Notes under the pieces: generated by a model
The model's input: the letters and a program-made list of their open reading frames with translations, nothing else
Database searches by the model: none
What the model was told of the DNA's origin: nothing
Shown here: positions 1 through 12,750 of the stretch, piece after piece
How positions within the stretch are numbered: position 1 is the stretch's first letter
Layout: the number at the start of each line of letters is the position of its first letter
Assembly: GCA_961205875.1 (NCBI GenBank)
Contig: OY540815.1
Span: forward strand, 20,955,638 to 21,019,637
Direction: 5' to 3'
DNA from: Sialis fuliginosa
Taxonomy: Eukaryota > Arthropoda > Insecta > Megaloptera > Sialidae
Length of the DNA stretch: 64,000 nt
Position numbers and translations under genes: made by a program

Positions 1-644
1 ACCCAGATTGTAGAAGGGAGACGTTATTTGTCGAAGGGGATGAATATAAAACTAACTTTCAATTATCCTTTTAAATTCTGTATTGTGTATGAAGGAAAAT
101 ATTTTGTATAGTGAATATTAAATAATTGTTTATTAATTACACATAGCGCACGTTATAGGTGAATATCAAAAATTGTGCGTTTTTTAGTATCTATTATAAA
201 AGATAGATGTGCACAAAAAATCATGTGTGTATGTTGCCGTTAAGGCAGGTAAAATAAGGTTAACATATACACATGATTTCACCTCTCGTGTTTGTTTATT
301 TCCCCTCGTATCATTCAACAGCATAGCAATACTCCTAGCGCCACCAAGCGGCAAAAATAAATAGTTTTAGGTTTCTGTCAAACGTAGAGAATGCATATAG
401 ATTTCAATTCGCGTGTATTTATTTGGAAATTTTTGTTGTAAAAGTAGGTTAGGTAACGTACTGTAGATGTGCACAAAAAAAATTCATGTGTGTATGTTGC
501 CGTTAAGGCAGGTAAGATATTGGTTGAATTTCGACCATAAATATTTATAAATATGTGAAAAATTAGGCCTTTTCTAAAATAATTTTTTTTCAAGATAGTT
601 TTTATATGTACTAAACACACTTTTCCCAAACTGTCTCCCACCTA
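1..644. other. Noncoding stretch with a ~50-bp direct repeat
   Basis: No gene seen. A segment beginning tagatgtgcac and ending taaggcaggtaa occurs twice in the same direction, at 204..252 and 464..515, with small indels. Its origin is not recognised. Confidence 0.5.
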
Positions 645-911
645 TTTTTTTTGTGATTTTGATGATTTTGAAATGGGACCGTCTTCAAGCCAGACCCAAC
701 TATCCGACCAAGTTTCAACAAAATCGGTTCAGTGGTTCATGAGTTATACGTATGACAAGAATTCAGGGGACGGGCAGACAGACAGACACAGTTTGTCTTG
801 ACGTGAAACGGAAAGATAAATTTAAAATTTTTAAATCGGAGAACATTTTTTTGTCTCAATCTGAAACGATCACAAAGCTTCTCGTATCTTCGATATTGCG
901 AGGAAGCAAAA
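645..911 (+). repeat. Dispersed repeat family B, copy 1
   Basis: Shared blocks across the copies are: gattttgatgattttg, a 'cggttcagtggttcatgag' block, a cagacagacaga microsatellite, 'gaaacgatcacaaagcttc' and a terminal 'gcgaggaagcaaaa'. The other copies are at 3846, 4921, 16241 and 58338, with a short fragment at 4765. The layout (conserved body, GACA-type microsatellite, conserved tail) resembles the 3' region of a non-LTR retroelement or a SINE, but no reverse transcriptase is attached to any copy, so the class is uncertain. Confidence 0.7.
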
Positions 912-1033
912 TACAATCGATTTTAGTTGTTTTACGCGTCCAAAAGGTTAATTACAAAATGAAGTAATTCACCTTGATGTCTGAAAGGGTTAACAACAAA
1001 AACAAGGCAAACAACAGTTTTACCAACTCCTAA

Positions 1034-1727
1034 AGCCGCATTTACACTATGTAGTAAAATCTGCTATATAACATTTGCTATATGTAGCAGTGCTACATAT
1101 AGCAAATGTTATAAAACATTTGCTATATTTTTCAAATTGTACTCAAATGATACTGTGTTACATGTAGCAAAAGTTATATAACATCCAGTCTGATTGAAGA
1201 TGTCGAGGAGGAAAGACTTAATGCTAGCGGCAGCTATTACGATATTTTTGGAATGTCATAGAAGGAAACGTAGGTTTTGGGTTCGGCCGTTATTATTAGC
1301 TAGAGAAAATTACAGTGGAAGTGATTTGCTGAAAGACTTAAAATGTAGATGACTTTGCATGACTTTTCCATTATGAAAGCTTTATTAAAAATGAAAAAAC
1401 CGTTGTAGACATAGACACATAAGACATATAAATATCACCGCTTGAACTCGAATGATAGAAACTGCTACATGTAGCAGATGCTAGAGAACCAAAACTACTT
1501 GTAATACTTGCTACATATAGCAAAAGTTACATGTAGCTTATTTTTCTTTGATCTTTACCTACTCTGGATGGAAAACATAAATCTTGCTATATGTAGCAGA
1601 TTTTGCTATATGTAGCACCAAAAACTGCTACATGTAACATTTGACATTTTTCCGTTTTCGTACTTATAGCAAAAGTTATATAACATTTGTTATATAGCAG
1701 GTTTTGCTACATAGTGTAAACGCGGCT
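1034..1727 (+). mobile_element. PIF/Harbinger-type MITE with TAA target duplication
   Basis: The left end AGCCGCATTTACACTATG is the inverted match of the right end ATAGTGTAAACGCGGCT. The element is flanked directly by TAA at 1031..1033 and 1728..1730, the TWA duplication typical of PIF/Harbinger. Subterminal DNA repeats the word 'tgctatatgtagca' in both directions, giving strong foldback potential. It contains the beginning of a transposase-like ORF (1200..1352), which indicates an internally deleted derivative of an autonomous element. A related left end is present at about 46070. Confidence 0.85.
1200..1352 (+). pseudogene. Harbinger nuclease/transposase N-terminal remnant (50 codons)
   Basis: An ATG at 1200 opens 50 codons ending at TGA 1350..1352. 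The peptide contains HRRKRRFWVRPLLLAREN, which matches the conserved opening of PIF/Harbinger nucleases: a basic run, then (F/W)WVRP(L/I), then an (L/A)R block that precedes the DDE catalytic core. No catalytic domain follows and the frame closes, so this is a leftover 5' coding end inside the MITE. It sits centrally between TIRs with a TAA duplication, the family's signature. The identification is from motif recall, not a search. Function is presumably lost, though DNA binding by the short peptide cannot be excluded. Confidence 0.6.
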
Positions 1728-1730
1728 TAA

Positions 1731-2026
1731 CGAATTGAACATTGTTATTGAATCTTTCTTACCTAACAGAGACATGCACACAAGTGTACCTTTCCTTATT
1801 CCACACATTAGCGCTATTTGACACCGTGTACCCCGGACTAATGACTTACTTACGTGCACTGCATATCTTTAACGCTAATTACTAATTACTGTTTATATTG
1901 TTTACTTTGCACATTTGTACTCAACGTATTGCAAGTTGATTGTTGCTATTTCAAAAGATCGGTAGTGTTTTGTTTGATTTATTGTTGTTTCTGTAAGGAT
2001 ATTATGGATAGTGATTTGTTTTGATA
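1731..2026. other. Noncoding, nothing recognised
   Basis: AT-rich single-copy-looking DNA with no ORF or repeat that I can support. Confidence 0.4.
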
Positions 2027-2757
2027 ATTATGCACACTTAGATTACGTACTGGCACCAGTTATGGCCGCTATAAGAGCAAGGTTTACTGTTTTTGTGAAT
2101 GACGGGCTTCTTTTTGTAATAGGCATGATGCCAGTAACAAAGTATCACTGAAATTATGATTCTAAAAAATGTATCTATTTTTATATTAAAAGCTAGATTA
2201 ATATGATATTTGTTAAAATAAAAACGCAAAATACAGCAATCCGCCATGTTTGATAAAACAACAGTCAGAGTGGATGACATCACGGCTACGTAAACGTCAT
2301 TTTTGTTTCATTAATATCTGCACTGTTTATAAATTATTTTGTGGTTTTAAATTATCAATTTGTTTAGTTTTGTGTTTACATAGGCGTGACGTCAAAAATG
2401 CGCCATGACACTTAGGAGCGTTTTGACGTCAAATTCAAAATTAGTTTTAAAAGGGTCAATTTTTGTGATTAAACCTTTATTTTCTGCAGAAATAAGCATT
2501 TTTTCTGGAAATAAGAGACACGTAAGATCATCATAAAATAGGCATCATGCCTAATATGCACGCTTAGATAAGGTACTGGCACCAGTTATGGCCGTTATGA
2601 GAGCAAGGTTTACTGTTTTTGTGATTGACGGGGTTCTTTTTGCAATTCTCATAAACACATGTTACTAATAAAACAAATAACTCTTTATTTAATCAATTTA
2701 ATTACCAAAGTCCGCAAATAAAGTGTTTTTTTTTTTTAAATTATAGTCTTTATAACT
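2027..2757 (+). repeat. Tandemly duplicated start of MITE-A (copies A1a, A1b)
   Basis: Two starts of the MITE-A family lie in tandem: 2046..2120 and 2571..2757. Each begins at (ag)gtactggcaccagttatgg. Both are preceded by the same flank (tatgcac-cttaga), so flank and element start were duplicated together rather than inserted twice. The spacer 2121..2552 begins aggcatgatgcc and ends with its inverse ggcatcatgcct. Neither copy reaches the far terminus of the family. Confidence 0.65.
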
Positions 2758-3845
2758 TTTAAATGTCGTTATTACAGCTTCCCCCCCCCAATATCTAATT
2801 TCTAAACTATCAATTAAATAAATTTGAAAAAAATCCATTATATCGAACACTGTAGGAAAAATAGTTTATGAAATAACTCTACAAATCGTAATGACTACTA
2901 TAGTGTCTGAACTAAATAGTATAATATTGTACAGTAAAGTATTATTTTATGCAGTAGATACAAAAGATTAATAGCGTCAGAGATACGTTCTGTAATTTTC
3001 TAAAACCAAGCGTAGAATTCGAAAAAAAAATAATACAAAATTTTGAACGTTGGATGGAAAAAGGCAAATAGTTTAAAAATAGTTGCAAATAGTTGATTTC
3101 AAATTGGGTTCAATCAAACCAGTATTCTGAAAACGGTGGAGATATGTAATAAAAATTACAATAAATGCATTTTTCGCAATAGTTGAAAAACCATTTTTCC
3201 TATCTCTAATTATCACTATTCACTAAATTAAATAAACGTTTTTCTGACAAGCGCCAACAAATACGAACATACAATAGAATACAATAAAACTCGCACTCAC
3301 ACACACGTACACACGCACACGCATGCACATCATTAAAACCTCACCAACATTCTTTGCAACCCGTGAAATTCTCTCGTTCCAAAAGCATCCGTATATCTAC
3401 TGAAGCCGTTAGACCTTACCTCTCTCCACCACACACGCGGGGAATATTATATGTATATATATATATTATATATACAAGAGTCACCTATTTTAGAGGGGAA
3501 ATGTTGACAAGGTGTGCAAACAAAATGTAATGAATACGTATTATAAACGGTTCGGTATTATTGTTACTTACAAAGTGTTTTATAAATAAATTTATATAAT
3601 AAACCTCGATTTACGAACAATCTAATGCCGTGTTTAGACCGAAAAAACAAAACAGCAACATCGTGTATTTTTGACAAAAGTGCAATAAACCCAGATTCCC
3701 TAGCGGCAAGTCGCAGAACTAACTTATGTCAGATAAAAATACGTTTATCGTTTTGTTCATAATTTTTTCATGTTTTTACATAAACAAACAAATTGTACGG
3801 TAAATTACGATAATTTAAGTGTTGAGATGGATATGGATAATGATA
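2758..3845. other. Noncoding, simple-sequence patches only
   Basis: No gene. It contains a C-tract near 2780, a CA-rich patch at about 3290..3330 and an AT dinucleotide patch at about 3450..3475. Confidence 0.45.
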
Positions 3846-4270
3846 TTTTACAACAAACATTGTAGACCCATATTATAGGAAATTTAATGCTCTACAAAAA
3901 ATATTCTATAAAATTTTCACGTAACATGTGTCGTTCTTGAGATATCTTGAAAAAATAAATATTTTGGGGTGTCACCCCTCCCCCTTACTTACGATTTTGA
4001 TGATTTTGAAATGGGACCGTCCTCAAGCCAGACCCAACCATCCGACCAAGTTTCAATAATATCGGTTCAGTGGTTCATGAGTTATGCGTGTGACAAGGAT
4101 TCAGGGGACAGACGGACGGACAGACAGACAAACACGGAACGAAAAGTGTTTGCGTTGACATGAAACGGATAAATCAATTTAAAATTTTGAAATCGGAGAA
4201 CTTTTTTTTAGTCTCAATCTGAAACGATCACATAGCTTCTCGTATCTTCGATATTGCGAGGAAGCAAAAA
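3846..4270 (+). repeat. Dispersed repeat family B, copy 2 (longer 5' part)
   Basis: It carries an upstream block missing from copy 1: acaacaaacattgta, tgctctacaaaaaatattc, 'ttttcacgtaacatgtgtcg' and 'ggggtgtcacccctccccct'. The shared body, gacggacggacagac microsatellite and tail then follow. Confidence 0.75.
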
Positions 4271-4920
4271 TTACATCATTATCAGGACTTACTAATTTTG
4301 GCTTCTGAAAGTAAAATTTTATTCGACAAATTTCTGCACGTGTGAAGATTTTTTTTAAAGTTTAAATCGGCGTATGAAAAAACTTTTATTTGAAAATACC
4401 CCCCACTCCCCCCACTTAATAAATATCCAATCAAAATGTTTACCATTCACGGAAAATGAAACAACATATATTAGCAAAAAAAAACAACACTGAAAACAAG
4501 ACGATCCTCGACCCCTTCTTCTGTTTGGGGTTGGTGGCGAACACAAGTCCGTATAAACTGTTTACAAAGCGATGAAGAGCGAAACTTGGTGACGGGGAGG
4601 AGACGGGAAAGGGGTCAGACTACGTGCGTGTGTGTGTGAGTAAGTTCTAGCGTCTCTTCTCTCTCTCTCTCTTGAGCTAAGGGTGTATCGACAAACTTGA
4701 GATGTGCATGCAGGCCCGTTGTATAATGATTCTTCAACATTTCATGGATGGATTTAGGGTTAAAAAGAGCAACAAAATTTTGGAATCGAAGAACGATCAC
4801 AAAGCTTCTCATATCTTCGATACTTATTGTTCCCAAATTGCTCGCAAATTTTTTTTATAAATGCCGTAGAAAAACAAAACACGAATTTTTAAAATAAATT
4901 GAAATAAATCTTTGTAGGGA
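4271..4920. other. Noncoding with CT/GT patches and a family B fragment
   Basis: Contains a gtgtgtgtgtgag patch at about 4625 and ctctctctctctct at about 4657. At 4765..4828 there is a truncated family B tail (cgatcacaaagcttctcata). No gene seen. Confidence 0.5.
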
Positions 4921-5330
4921 ATATTTTATAACAAACGTTATAGGAAATTTAATGCTCTACAAAAAATATTCTATACAATTTTCACGTAACATGTGTCGTT
5001 CTTGAGATATTTTGAAAAAATAAATATTTTGGGGTGTCACCCCTCCCCCTTACACACGATTTTGAAATGGGACCGTCCTCAAGCCAGATCCAATCATCTG
5101 ACCAAGTTTCAACAATATCGGTTCAGTGGTTCATGAGTTATGCATGTGACAAGGATTCAGGGGACAGACGGACGGACGGACAGGCAGACAGACTCGGAAC
5201 GAAAAGTGTTTGCCTTGACGTGAAACGGAAAGATAAATTTAAAATTTTGAAATCGAAGAACATATTTTTTGTCTCAATCTGAAACGATCACAAAGCTTCT
5301 CGTATCTTCGATATTGCTAGGAAGCAAAAT
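4921..5330 (+). repeat. Dispersed repeat family B, copy 3
   Basis: Nearly collinear with copy 2 about 1 kb upstream, from 'aacaaacgttataggaaat' through gacggacggacggac to the 'aggaagcaaaa' tail. The proximity and similarity of copies 2 and 3 could reflect a local duplication or two independent insertions. Confidence 0.75.
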
Positions 5331-6410
5331 TTCAAACATCAACCATTCTTTTTTTCAGAGCTTACCTGATTTTAATTTAGTATTGCACTCGACTGTTTTT
5401 GGCTGACGTCTCGACTAACTACCGTGTATTTTAGTTTTTCATGGCAATTGTGATTTTTATTCAATGATAAATAAAATGCGTTGTACCTTTGTTATGAGTT
5501 TTTAAAATAAAAACATTGTATCTGATAATATTATCAAAGATATAAGAAGCTTGCGATCGTTTTTTTTTTTATCAAATTGTTCTCCGATTTTCAAAAACCG
5601 CGCCATAAATGGTCATTTTTGAACTTTTTTTTTTAAATTGCGCCAATCGGACAATTTTCAATATTTCCGGTTTTCCGTACGAGGGGACCTTCCTGACAAT
5701 ATGCATTTTTATTTTTTTCGATACGACCTTTCGATCTCGAGTTAGGTGGCCACTCGTTTACCTACTCATTTTTGTGAAACCATTTTGTGGGCTCTGGGAG
5801 GGGGGGATAAAAATATATAGACACATGAATAAGGACGGAAAAAGTTAGCAAATTACGTCTACTTTCACGTAAAAAAAACCCGAGTTGATAAATTGAAAAA
5901 TGACTGAGCTACAGCGGTTTAAAAAATCGTAATTTTTTTATACTTCACCTTAATTAAATGTATTATGTTTGGTTCTATTAATAATATGACAAGTTAGTTA
6001 AAGGAGCATTTAGTTAAACTTGATAACACCGGACGTTAGACTCGGAAGGTAAGAATACCTGGGGCCTATGAAGGTCTTAATACTGCCCTGGTCTACATCT
6101 CTGGGCGGCATCTCAAAGCAGTAAAGGTAGTTTGCAATTTATGAGAACATAATTGGACCAATTTATTAAAATAAACTTTTATGCAGTTTGCGATCGTTCC
6201 TTGTTATGGCCACCCGCCTATATGTGTGTAATATAAAAAAACATTTATTGGAATGTTACGGTATCGATTGTGCATTTCATTGCATTGTAATATAGCTTGT
6301 TTTATTGTGGGCGTATCCGCTCTGGCGACGACAATTTATAAAATATATTTATGAAATATCAAATATATAGTAACAACAGTATATTGTGTTTAGCTTAAAT
6401 ATGATACATT
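5331..6410. other. Noncoding, nothing recognised
   Basis: No ORF with coding character and no repeat traced elsewhere in the window. Confidence 0.4.
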
Positions 6411-6885
6411 TTCTGTCTATCTGTCCGTTAGTGTGATTATAACTCGAGAACCACTTTTTAATTCATAGATATGTTCTCTGGCCAAGTTATAGGATATATT
6501 TTGTTACGTTAGGTAACATAAGGAATAAGCAGTGACGATAATAGTAAATCAAGTTTGCCGCCAGGGCACTATTTTTCAATACGCTGCCTAAACCGTTAAA
6601 TATTGAACAAAATAATGTAGTAAAGAATTGTGTAGAATAAAAAGATCTAAAATAAAGTCAGCGATATCATATATATAATTTTTATAATTAAGCCACAATG
6701 ACTGCTTTTATGTTACAAATAAAATTTAAAATGTTTGAGTTCTGTTTACGTGGACTTCTGACCAGTAAAACAGTAAGCTTTATCGAAATAAATGATTTCA
6801 TCGTCATAAGTATAATTTGCCCTTTACAGCATCCAATTTGGTCTTTTAGTTTAGGAAATAACTTTAAATATGTTATATACGGTAA
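6411..6885 (+). repeat. Dispersed repeat family C, copy 1
   Basis: Collinear with 43715..44215. Shared words include 'actcgagaaccact', ttttgttacgttaggtaac, cagtgacgataatagtaaat, 'aaatgatttcatcgtcataa' and 'tccaatttggtcttttrgtt'. Sequence of the type ctgtctgtccgttagtg followed by ctcgagaacc is common in the 3' regions of insect non-LTR elements, but no coding part is present. Confidence 0.7.
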
Positions 6886-8020
6886 AATATTATTAATAAC
6901 GTGCGAACTACAGAACTCGGCCGCCATTCGGACTCCCTCGTTGTTAAACTTGGTGTAATGAATTTGTAGGTAACATTATGACACACCAAAATAATGATAA
7001 AAAATACCACATATTGTAGGTACTTTTGGTGAAAAATGTAATTTTCATAAAAATTTTCAAAAAAATAAATATATTTTTTTATTTTGATGAGCAATAACTT
7101 TGAACTGGAACCACGGCTAGCAATAATGCTAATACTAAAAAATACGTTAGTTAATTACCTATGAAACTGACTTATTGTGGTTACTCTAGTTACGTCACTT
7201 TGGAAGTTATGAGATAATCTTTGTTTGTAAGTACTACTCTGAAAGAAGTTTTAAAACACTCTGTAGCTCGTACAATTTTTTACTCACCATGACCCAAAGA
7301 ATCAGCTCTTAAAATATATGTATCCCAAACCGGACCACCCTGTATATATGTGTGCTTTTACCAATGCACCTTTTCTTCTTACCGCCCTCTGTGTGTAAAT
7401 TACTTGGGGTCGACCTTCTCCCTCCACTTCACAACTTCATTCTTGGAATTTGTGGTTATGTTTTGAGTTGCCTGTGCTAAGTTTGTTGTTCGTTTAATCT
7501 GCGTGTTTAGGTATTTTCTTTTATTCTGTGGTTTCGTAGACATCCTATCTCACTGTATTTCTTGCTTCAGATAATTTTGCCTGTTTTTTATGTTAGTTGT
7601 GGAGGTGTAGTATTCGTGTTTTATTTTATTTTTTTCACGTACACACCTAATGTTTTTATTTTGTTGTAAACATACGTATTGTCTTCATTATTAAAAAAAA
7701 ATGCGTCTGACATCTTGGATAAATTTTTTTTTTAATTATTGCTTCAGATTTTTTCATCGTTTTATTACTATGGAATTTTTAGACACAGAAGAAAAAAATT
7801 CAATATTCTGTAATTATTTGATAAATAATTGATTATTGTCGATTATCTATAAACCTTCAGCTATCAAATGATCATAGATTAGTACAGTTATTTGTTTCAG
7901 AAGTATTATCATAAAACAAAATAAATTTTAATGGGTTACAATTTTACATTCTGAACTGACTATTTTTGTCAGTAATAGGTGTACCTATGTACATCTATTG
8001 CATAATATATATTCTATTGA
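6886..8020. other. Noncoding, nothing recognised
   Basis: AT-rich DNA. The short end-like motif 'accaccctgtatata' at about 7336 recurs at the ends of insect repeats. No gene. Confidence 0.4.
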
Positions 8021-8434
8021 AGTCGTCTGCCACTCTAAAAGTCAGAATCGTTTACAACAGATTCAAAAATATTAAGACAAACATCATCGCTTGTATTTTT
8101 CTAGGGCGGAGCTTATATAGTAATATACGTCCATTTAATTAATTAATTTTATATCAAATTTAACATATATATATTTAAATACTAAAATTCTGAATATCAA
8201 AAAATTATTACCACAAAATTTACCTATACGATTTTCAATAGATTACATAATAATTTAATCGCACAAATATATATGAGTACTATAAACGAAGAATACTTCT
8301 TTATCTAGCAAATTAGTTTCAAAATATTTGTCTTTGTTTGGTACATAGAGAAATGATTTAAATATTATAATAATCAAATCTACTAAATTTGTGATAATCG
8401 AATTTGAATGAAAACTGGTCGACCACTTCTGCAT
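8021..8434 (+). mobile_element. MITE-D, diverged copy 1
   Basis: Collinear with the complete copy at 12751..13141 (shared: cagattc, 'gacaaacatcatcg', 'ttttcaatagaytacataat', 'agagaaatgatttaaatat'). The termini have decayed. A third copy in the opposite direction is at about 39201..39636. Confidence 0.65.
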
Positions 8435-9384
8435 GTGCTCGAGTTCGATTGTTTAGATATGCATAAATACACATTTCTCATTAATCTATAAAGCATAGAT
8501 AATCTACATGTCGATATGTTAAATTTGATGAATTTATCAATTGGTATTATTAATTAATTAACTTGATCATCATATTATTTAATATATTAACTTTATGCCA
8601 ATACGTTTCGCTGTTTGGTTGATACAAATTGGAATAATAGAGGTCATGGCAGGTTTGATCATTTACAGGGCCTCTTATTTGTTTATAGGTATTAGATTTT
8701 ATTGAATGATTGCATACAATATTTATGTTATATTCTTTATAAAATTTAAACTAGTGAAATAAAGATGTCCTATTTGGATAAAGGCAATGTGTTTCTAATT
8801 ATCTCTCGATTGAAATAAGCTATGTATTATCACACTATCGTACAAGTTGGCTGAGCAGTGAATATCATAATATATACTGTACAAGTTCGTAAAAAACTAA
8901 AATCTCATAAAAGTAGTACCTTAACTCTCACTAACGAAGTGTATACAGTATACATATATTGCTAAAGTATCCACAGATAATAGAAATCGTATTCATATTG
9001 GTACCTATATTCATTCAGATCATGTGTATTGTTAAGGTCAGTGCCGTACTTATACATATTGAGGCCCGAGACGCAAATGAAAAGAGACCCAATTGAAAAT
9101 TTTTGTAATACAAACTTTTGCGACTATTTTTTTGCTCTAGTACTAAAAAAATGTAAATCACAAATATTGCGAGACCTTTTTTTCTTTGTCTCTTAGAGGC
9201 CCCTACACTTCCCTCGAGGCCTCTCACTTTATATAATGTATCTTATTGTTAGACGAATTTATATTATCATTTTTTCATTTATAACAATTATTTTAAATCA
9301 TGAATGCTCGGGCGTGGTCTTAAAAGTTCATAGAATGTAATAATTGCCTTTACATCCCTTGAATCCTGCCCCCCCCCCCATTTG
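8435..9384. other. Noncoding with one degraded repeat
   Basis: About 9033..9226 carries gtgccgtacttatacatattgaggccc and an inverse-like 'cgaggcctctcac', and resembles the start of a segment at about 18672. Nothing else recognised. Confidence 0.4.
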
Positions 9385-9435
9385 TAAACCTGCTATGATT
9401 GGCCCATCAGCAACATCCCAATTTTATTTTTATCC
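9385..9435 (+). repeat. Short dispersed repeat family H, copy 1
   Basis: cctgctatgattggcccatc followed by agcaacatccca. The same word appears at about 10169 and 40496. Confidence 0.7.
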
Positions 9436-9954
9436 CTGTTGAATATTAAGCGTCAAATAAAAAAAATAAAAAACTTATTAACGGTTAAAGTTTAGTAAAT
9501 TGACTTGACACAAAAAAACCCTACCGATTTTCGTTTGTACTATGTTTATGATCGCTCTTGTGCGTCTTTAAACCAATATATTTCCAAACATGTGTATACA
9601 CATAATAAACAACAGTAAACTTTTATTTCTATGCATTAAACGAAATTAAATATTTACATTTAGTGAAGATGTTATCGGTAAACTATTCATTTAGAACTCG
9701 CTTTGTTGAAGTGAGAGAGACATGTACAGAAACTATATTATGTATATATATATGTTTGTTTTTATCTTACACTTCGTTTTACTCGTATACTTTTGGGGCT
9801 GCCTTAATAAGATTTTGTTATTTTATAATTAGACGTTTAAGACATATCATTCGATTAGAATTGTCTTGATTTTCAATTGAGGTTTATAAATTAAATTAAT
9901 TTTGGAATCATGCTTGGTATATGGAAATATAATTTAATTGCCGTTAAAAGCAAC
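9436..9954. other. Noncoding, nothing recognised
   Basis: No gene or traceable repeat. Confidence 0.4.
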
Positions 9955-10498
9955 TAGTGGCAAATTTACCTGAGTAGGGTTTAGTCTTATAAGGCGACAG
10001 ATTTTAGGGGGCGGTAATATTTCAGCATCGACACAGCAAAATTTCAATAACGACTAAAAAAATGTTGTTTATGAAAATCTGTAAAAGAAATCCTACCCCA
10101 GGCGGCAAAAAAACTCGATAAAATTATAAATCAGCTATTGTATAGGACATTATACTATCTACATTAATAGCCTGCTATGATCGGCCCATCAGCAACATCC
10201 TAATTCTCCTTATTGAATGACTCAAAAACACCCACAAAAACTATCCGGGTTTTTTTCAATAAAAAAAAAGTTTTGATTTCGAAAAATTTAGTTTTTAAGT
10301 TATATGCAGAGCATATGTACATTAAATGGAATTTTTTACTTTATTTAAAAATTAGATATAATTTTTATTCAACTTATTTGTTAATTTATCAATTTTAATT
10401 GACATTTTCGGTGATTTTTTAACATTTTTTTAGGGAGAGAGAGGGCGGAAAAATAAATCTCGCCCAGGGCGCCAGATTTGCTAAGGCCGGCACTACAA
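9955..10498 (+). repeat. Dispersed repeat family J, copy 1, with family H piece inside
   Basis: Ends with 'aaataaatctcgcccagggc' then gccagatttgctaaggccggc, preceded by 'acttatttgttaatttatca'. The same ending occurs at 54845..55140. A family H word sits inside at about 10169..10200. The 'acttatttgttaaw' block is also part of the 161-bp satellite monomer, linking the satellite to this dispersed family. Confidence 0.6.
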
Positions 10499-11683
10499 TT
10501 ACTCAAAAATCATACATACAATATTTTTTTTTTAAATAGTAAAATATATGAGCTATCCATAAATAACATTAAAATTTTAGACTTTTTTAAGCGTTAAAGA
10601 AAAAAAAAGTGTAGGTTAAAATTGTTTCCAGTTTTATTTAAATATTACAAAGGATCTAATGTATTTTTTTCATGTATTTATTTTATTTTCAATCAATATA
10701 AATACACATGTCGTAAAGGTGGAAGTCAAAACACAATTACTGAGTTAACATGTGTTAAATGAAAAATATTTATACATACACTGGTTATTTTATGTCGCTT
10801 AAATATATAATAACAATATTGTTATGTTATTTATATATAACTTAATATATAATATTGTATTGTTTTTTATATTGTATTTTCGATTATGTACATTATTGTA
10901 CATACATACTACATTTGATATACACATATATCTGATTTCAGTATAAGCATAGGCACTGCCATAATTTTTTCCAAAGGGGGGTTTAAAAAATTGGATACTT
11001 ACCCATTTAGACCTATCGTACCGCATATGGTATGGTACAGCAGATATAAAAAAATATTTTCAAGTACCCACTCAAACACGAAAAAATATAAAAATTTGAA
11101 AAAAAAATTCAGGTCTAAATGGGTTAACAGGTTTTACACAAAAATACCATGGGGAATGTAATTTTTTTTTAAATAGTGTCAACGTTGATAAATTTTTTTT
11201 ATACCAAACCAGTGGAATTTGACACTTTTTCTTATTTTTTTCTAAATCATAAATGGCGCCTGCAGGGGGCTTTAAAGCAAATTAAAAAAAATGTATATCA
11301 AGACGTGTGGGATATCAAAATGTAGATTTTAATCAGTAGAATTTGACCCTAAAAATGACACTAAAAGAACTCGATAACTACTGGCTCAAAAAATCTAAAA
11401 AAAAAATTGGTAGCGAGACTGGTGAGACTACCAACGACAATAATATAATTTAAAATTTTGGAATTATAGGGAGGGGTGTCATAGAATGTTTTATTTTTAT
11501 TTTCATACAGTTGTCGAAATCTAGATCTCAATTAGTAGAATATGACCCTATTCATTTTTCTAAGTCAAAAATGCACCTGTGGTTCCTAACAGCGCACGTA
11601 CTTCGGAACCCTTATGGCATACACCCGTGTATGTCTTGACCGAATTTTATTTTTCTATTGCTTGAAAATTGTATGTTTGACCG
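10499..11683. other. Noncoding, nothing recognised
   Basis: AT-rich DNA without supportable features. Confidence 0.4.
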
Positions 11684-11755
11684 TAAGGGCCGATCCACAC
11701 TATCGTGGAGCGAGACCAGACCGGAACCGGCACGATAGTGTGGATCGACCCTTAT
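11684..11755. mobile_element. Tiny hairpin element (72 bp)
   Basis: The left arm taagggccgatccacac..tatcgtg pairs with cacgatagtgtggatcgacccttat on the right. The only visible defect is one unpaired C, and the loop is about 23 bp. TA flanks both arms. It is probably an extremely short terminal-repeat remnant or solo hairpin of a cut-and-paste element. Confidence 0.6.
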
Positions 11756-12748
11756 TGTTCTATTATATGCGGGTTAAAATAATAATATTTATTATTACTT
11801 ATCGAATATATTAAGCAATGGTATTAAAAATGGAATTAATTTTAATTACATTTCAAATATACTCGATGGACTACCAATTGATGATTGTCAATTCTATGTT
11901 GAATTACACAATTAAATTATTAATTATAAAATGTCAGTACATCGTCATTATTATTCGAATGGATTCTATCTACAGATAAATTCAGTTATATACTCGTATA
12001 TCTACCTATATATATATAATTCACATGTATTTTCAATTGGGTCATTAAATATTTAATATATGACGGACAAAGATACTTCAATGTTTATCAAATATGTGAT
12101 TGTTTTAATTATTTCATGTTAAAATTAATTAATAAATTATGTTAATATACCGAAAAAATGATTCGAACAAAATTTTTTATTTACTAACCGATAAAAAAAT
12201 ATTCAAAAATTAACAAAAAGTAAACATCCGTTTCCAGTTTAGTGGTTGTCTTCTAAAATAGGAGGTGCACATCTATTAGTATACAAGATTTTAAAATTAT
12301 ATATTTTTTTGGCTGAAGAGTGTTCACAGACCGACAGACAAACACACAGACGACAGACGTCATTCAGATTGAATTTTTCCTGTATTACCTTCTATGTATA
12401 AGAAAGTAAAAAACTGTATTTTATGTGTTGCTATGTTTGTAAATAGATTTACAAATAAAAGTTACTAGAAATTTAAATTAAAGCCAATTTATTGAAATTA
12501 ATTAATAAAACTATAAATACTTGGTAACTGTTGATTGAAACCAGCCATTATTGTAATTGAAATTAATTATTTATACCAGAATTAAAAAGCAAATAATTAT
12601 TTTTCAACTTGTTTAAAACATTCAACAAAATAATGTCCAGTTTTATAAAGAAATTGAATAAAATTTGTAAATTTTGAAGGGGGTATTAATCCTGCGATAT
12701 TATCTATGGATTTATTTTGAAATTTATAATATTTTTCATATACATAAG
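11756..12748. other. Noncoding, nothing recognised
   Basis: A short gaccgacagacaaacacac patch lies at about 12329. No gene. Confidence 0.4.
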
Positions 12749-12750
12749 TA

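Noticed and set aside
4615..4836. 73-codon minus-strand ORF
   Set aside because: Covers CT and GT microsatellites and a family B fragment; not a gene.
7314..7345. ATG TAT CCC AAA CCG GAC CAC CCT before gtatat, which reads like a Groucho-type MYP..P..HP N-terminus in the right phase
   Set aside because: The donor ccct|gtatat is poor, the residues match only loosely, the distance would be over 53 kb, and ccggaccaccctgtata is a common end of insect repeats. Treated as coincidence.
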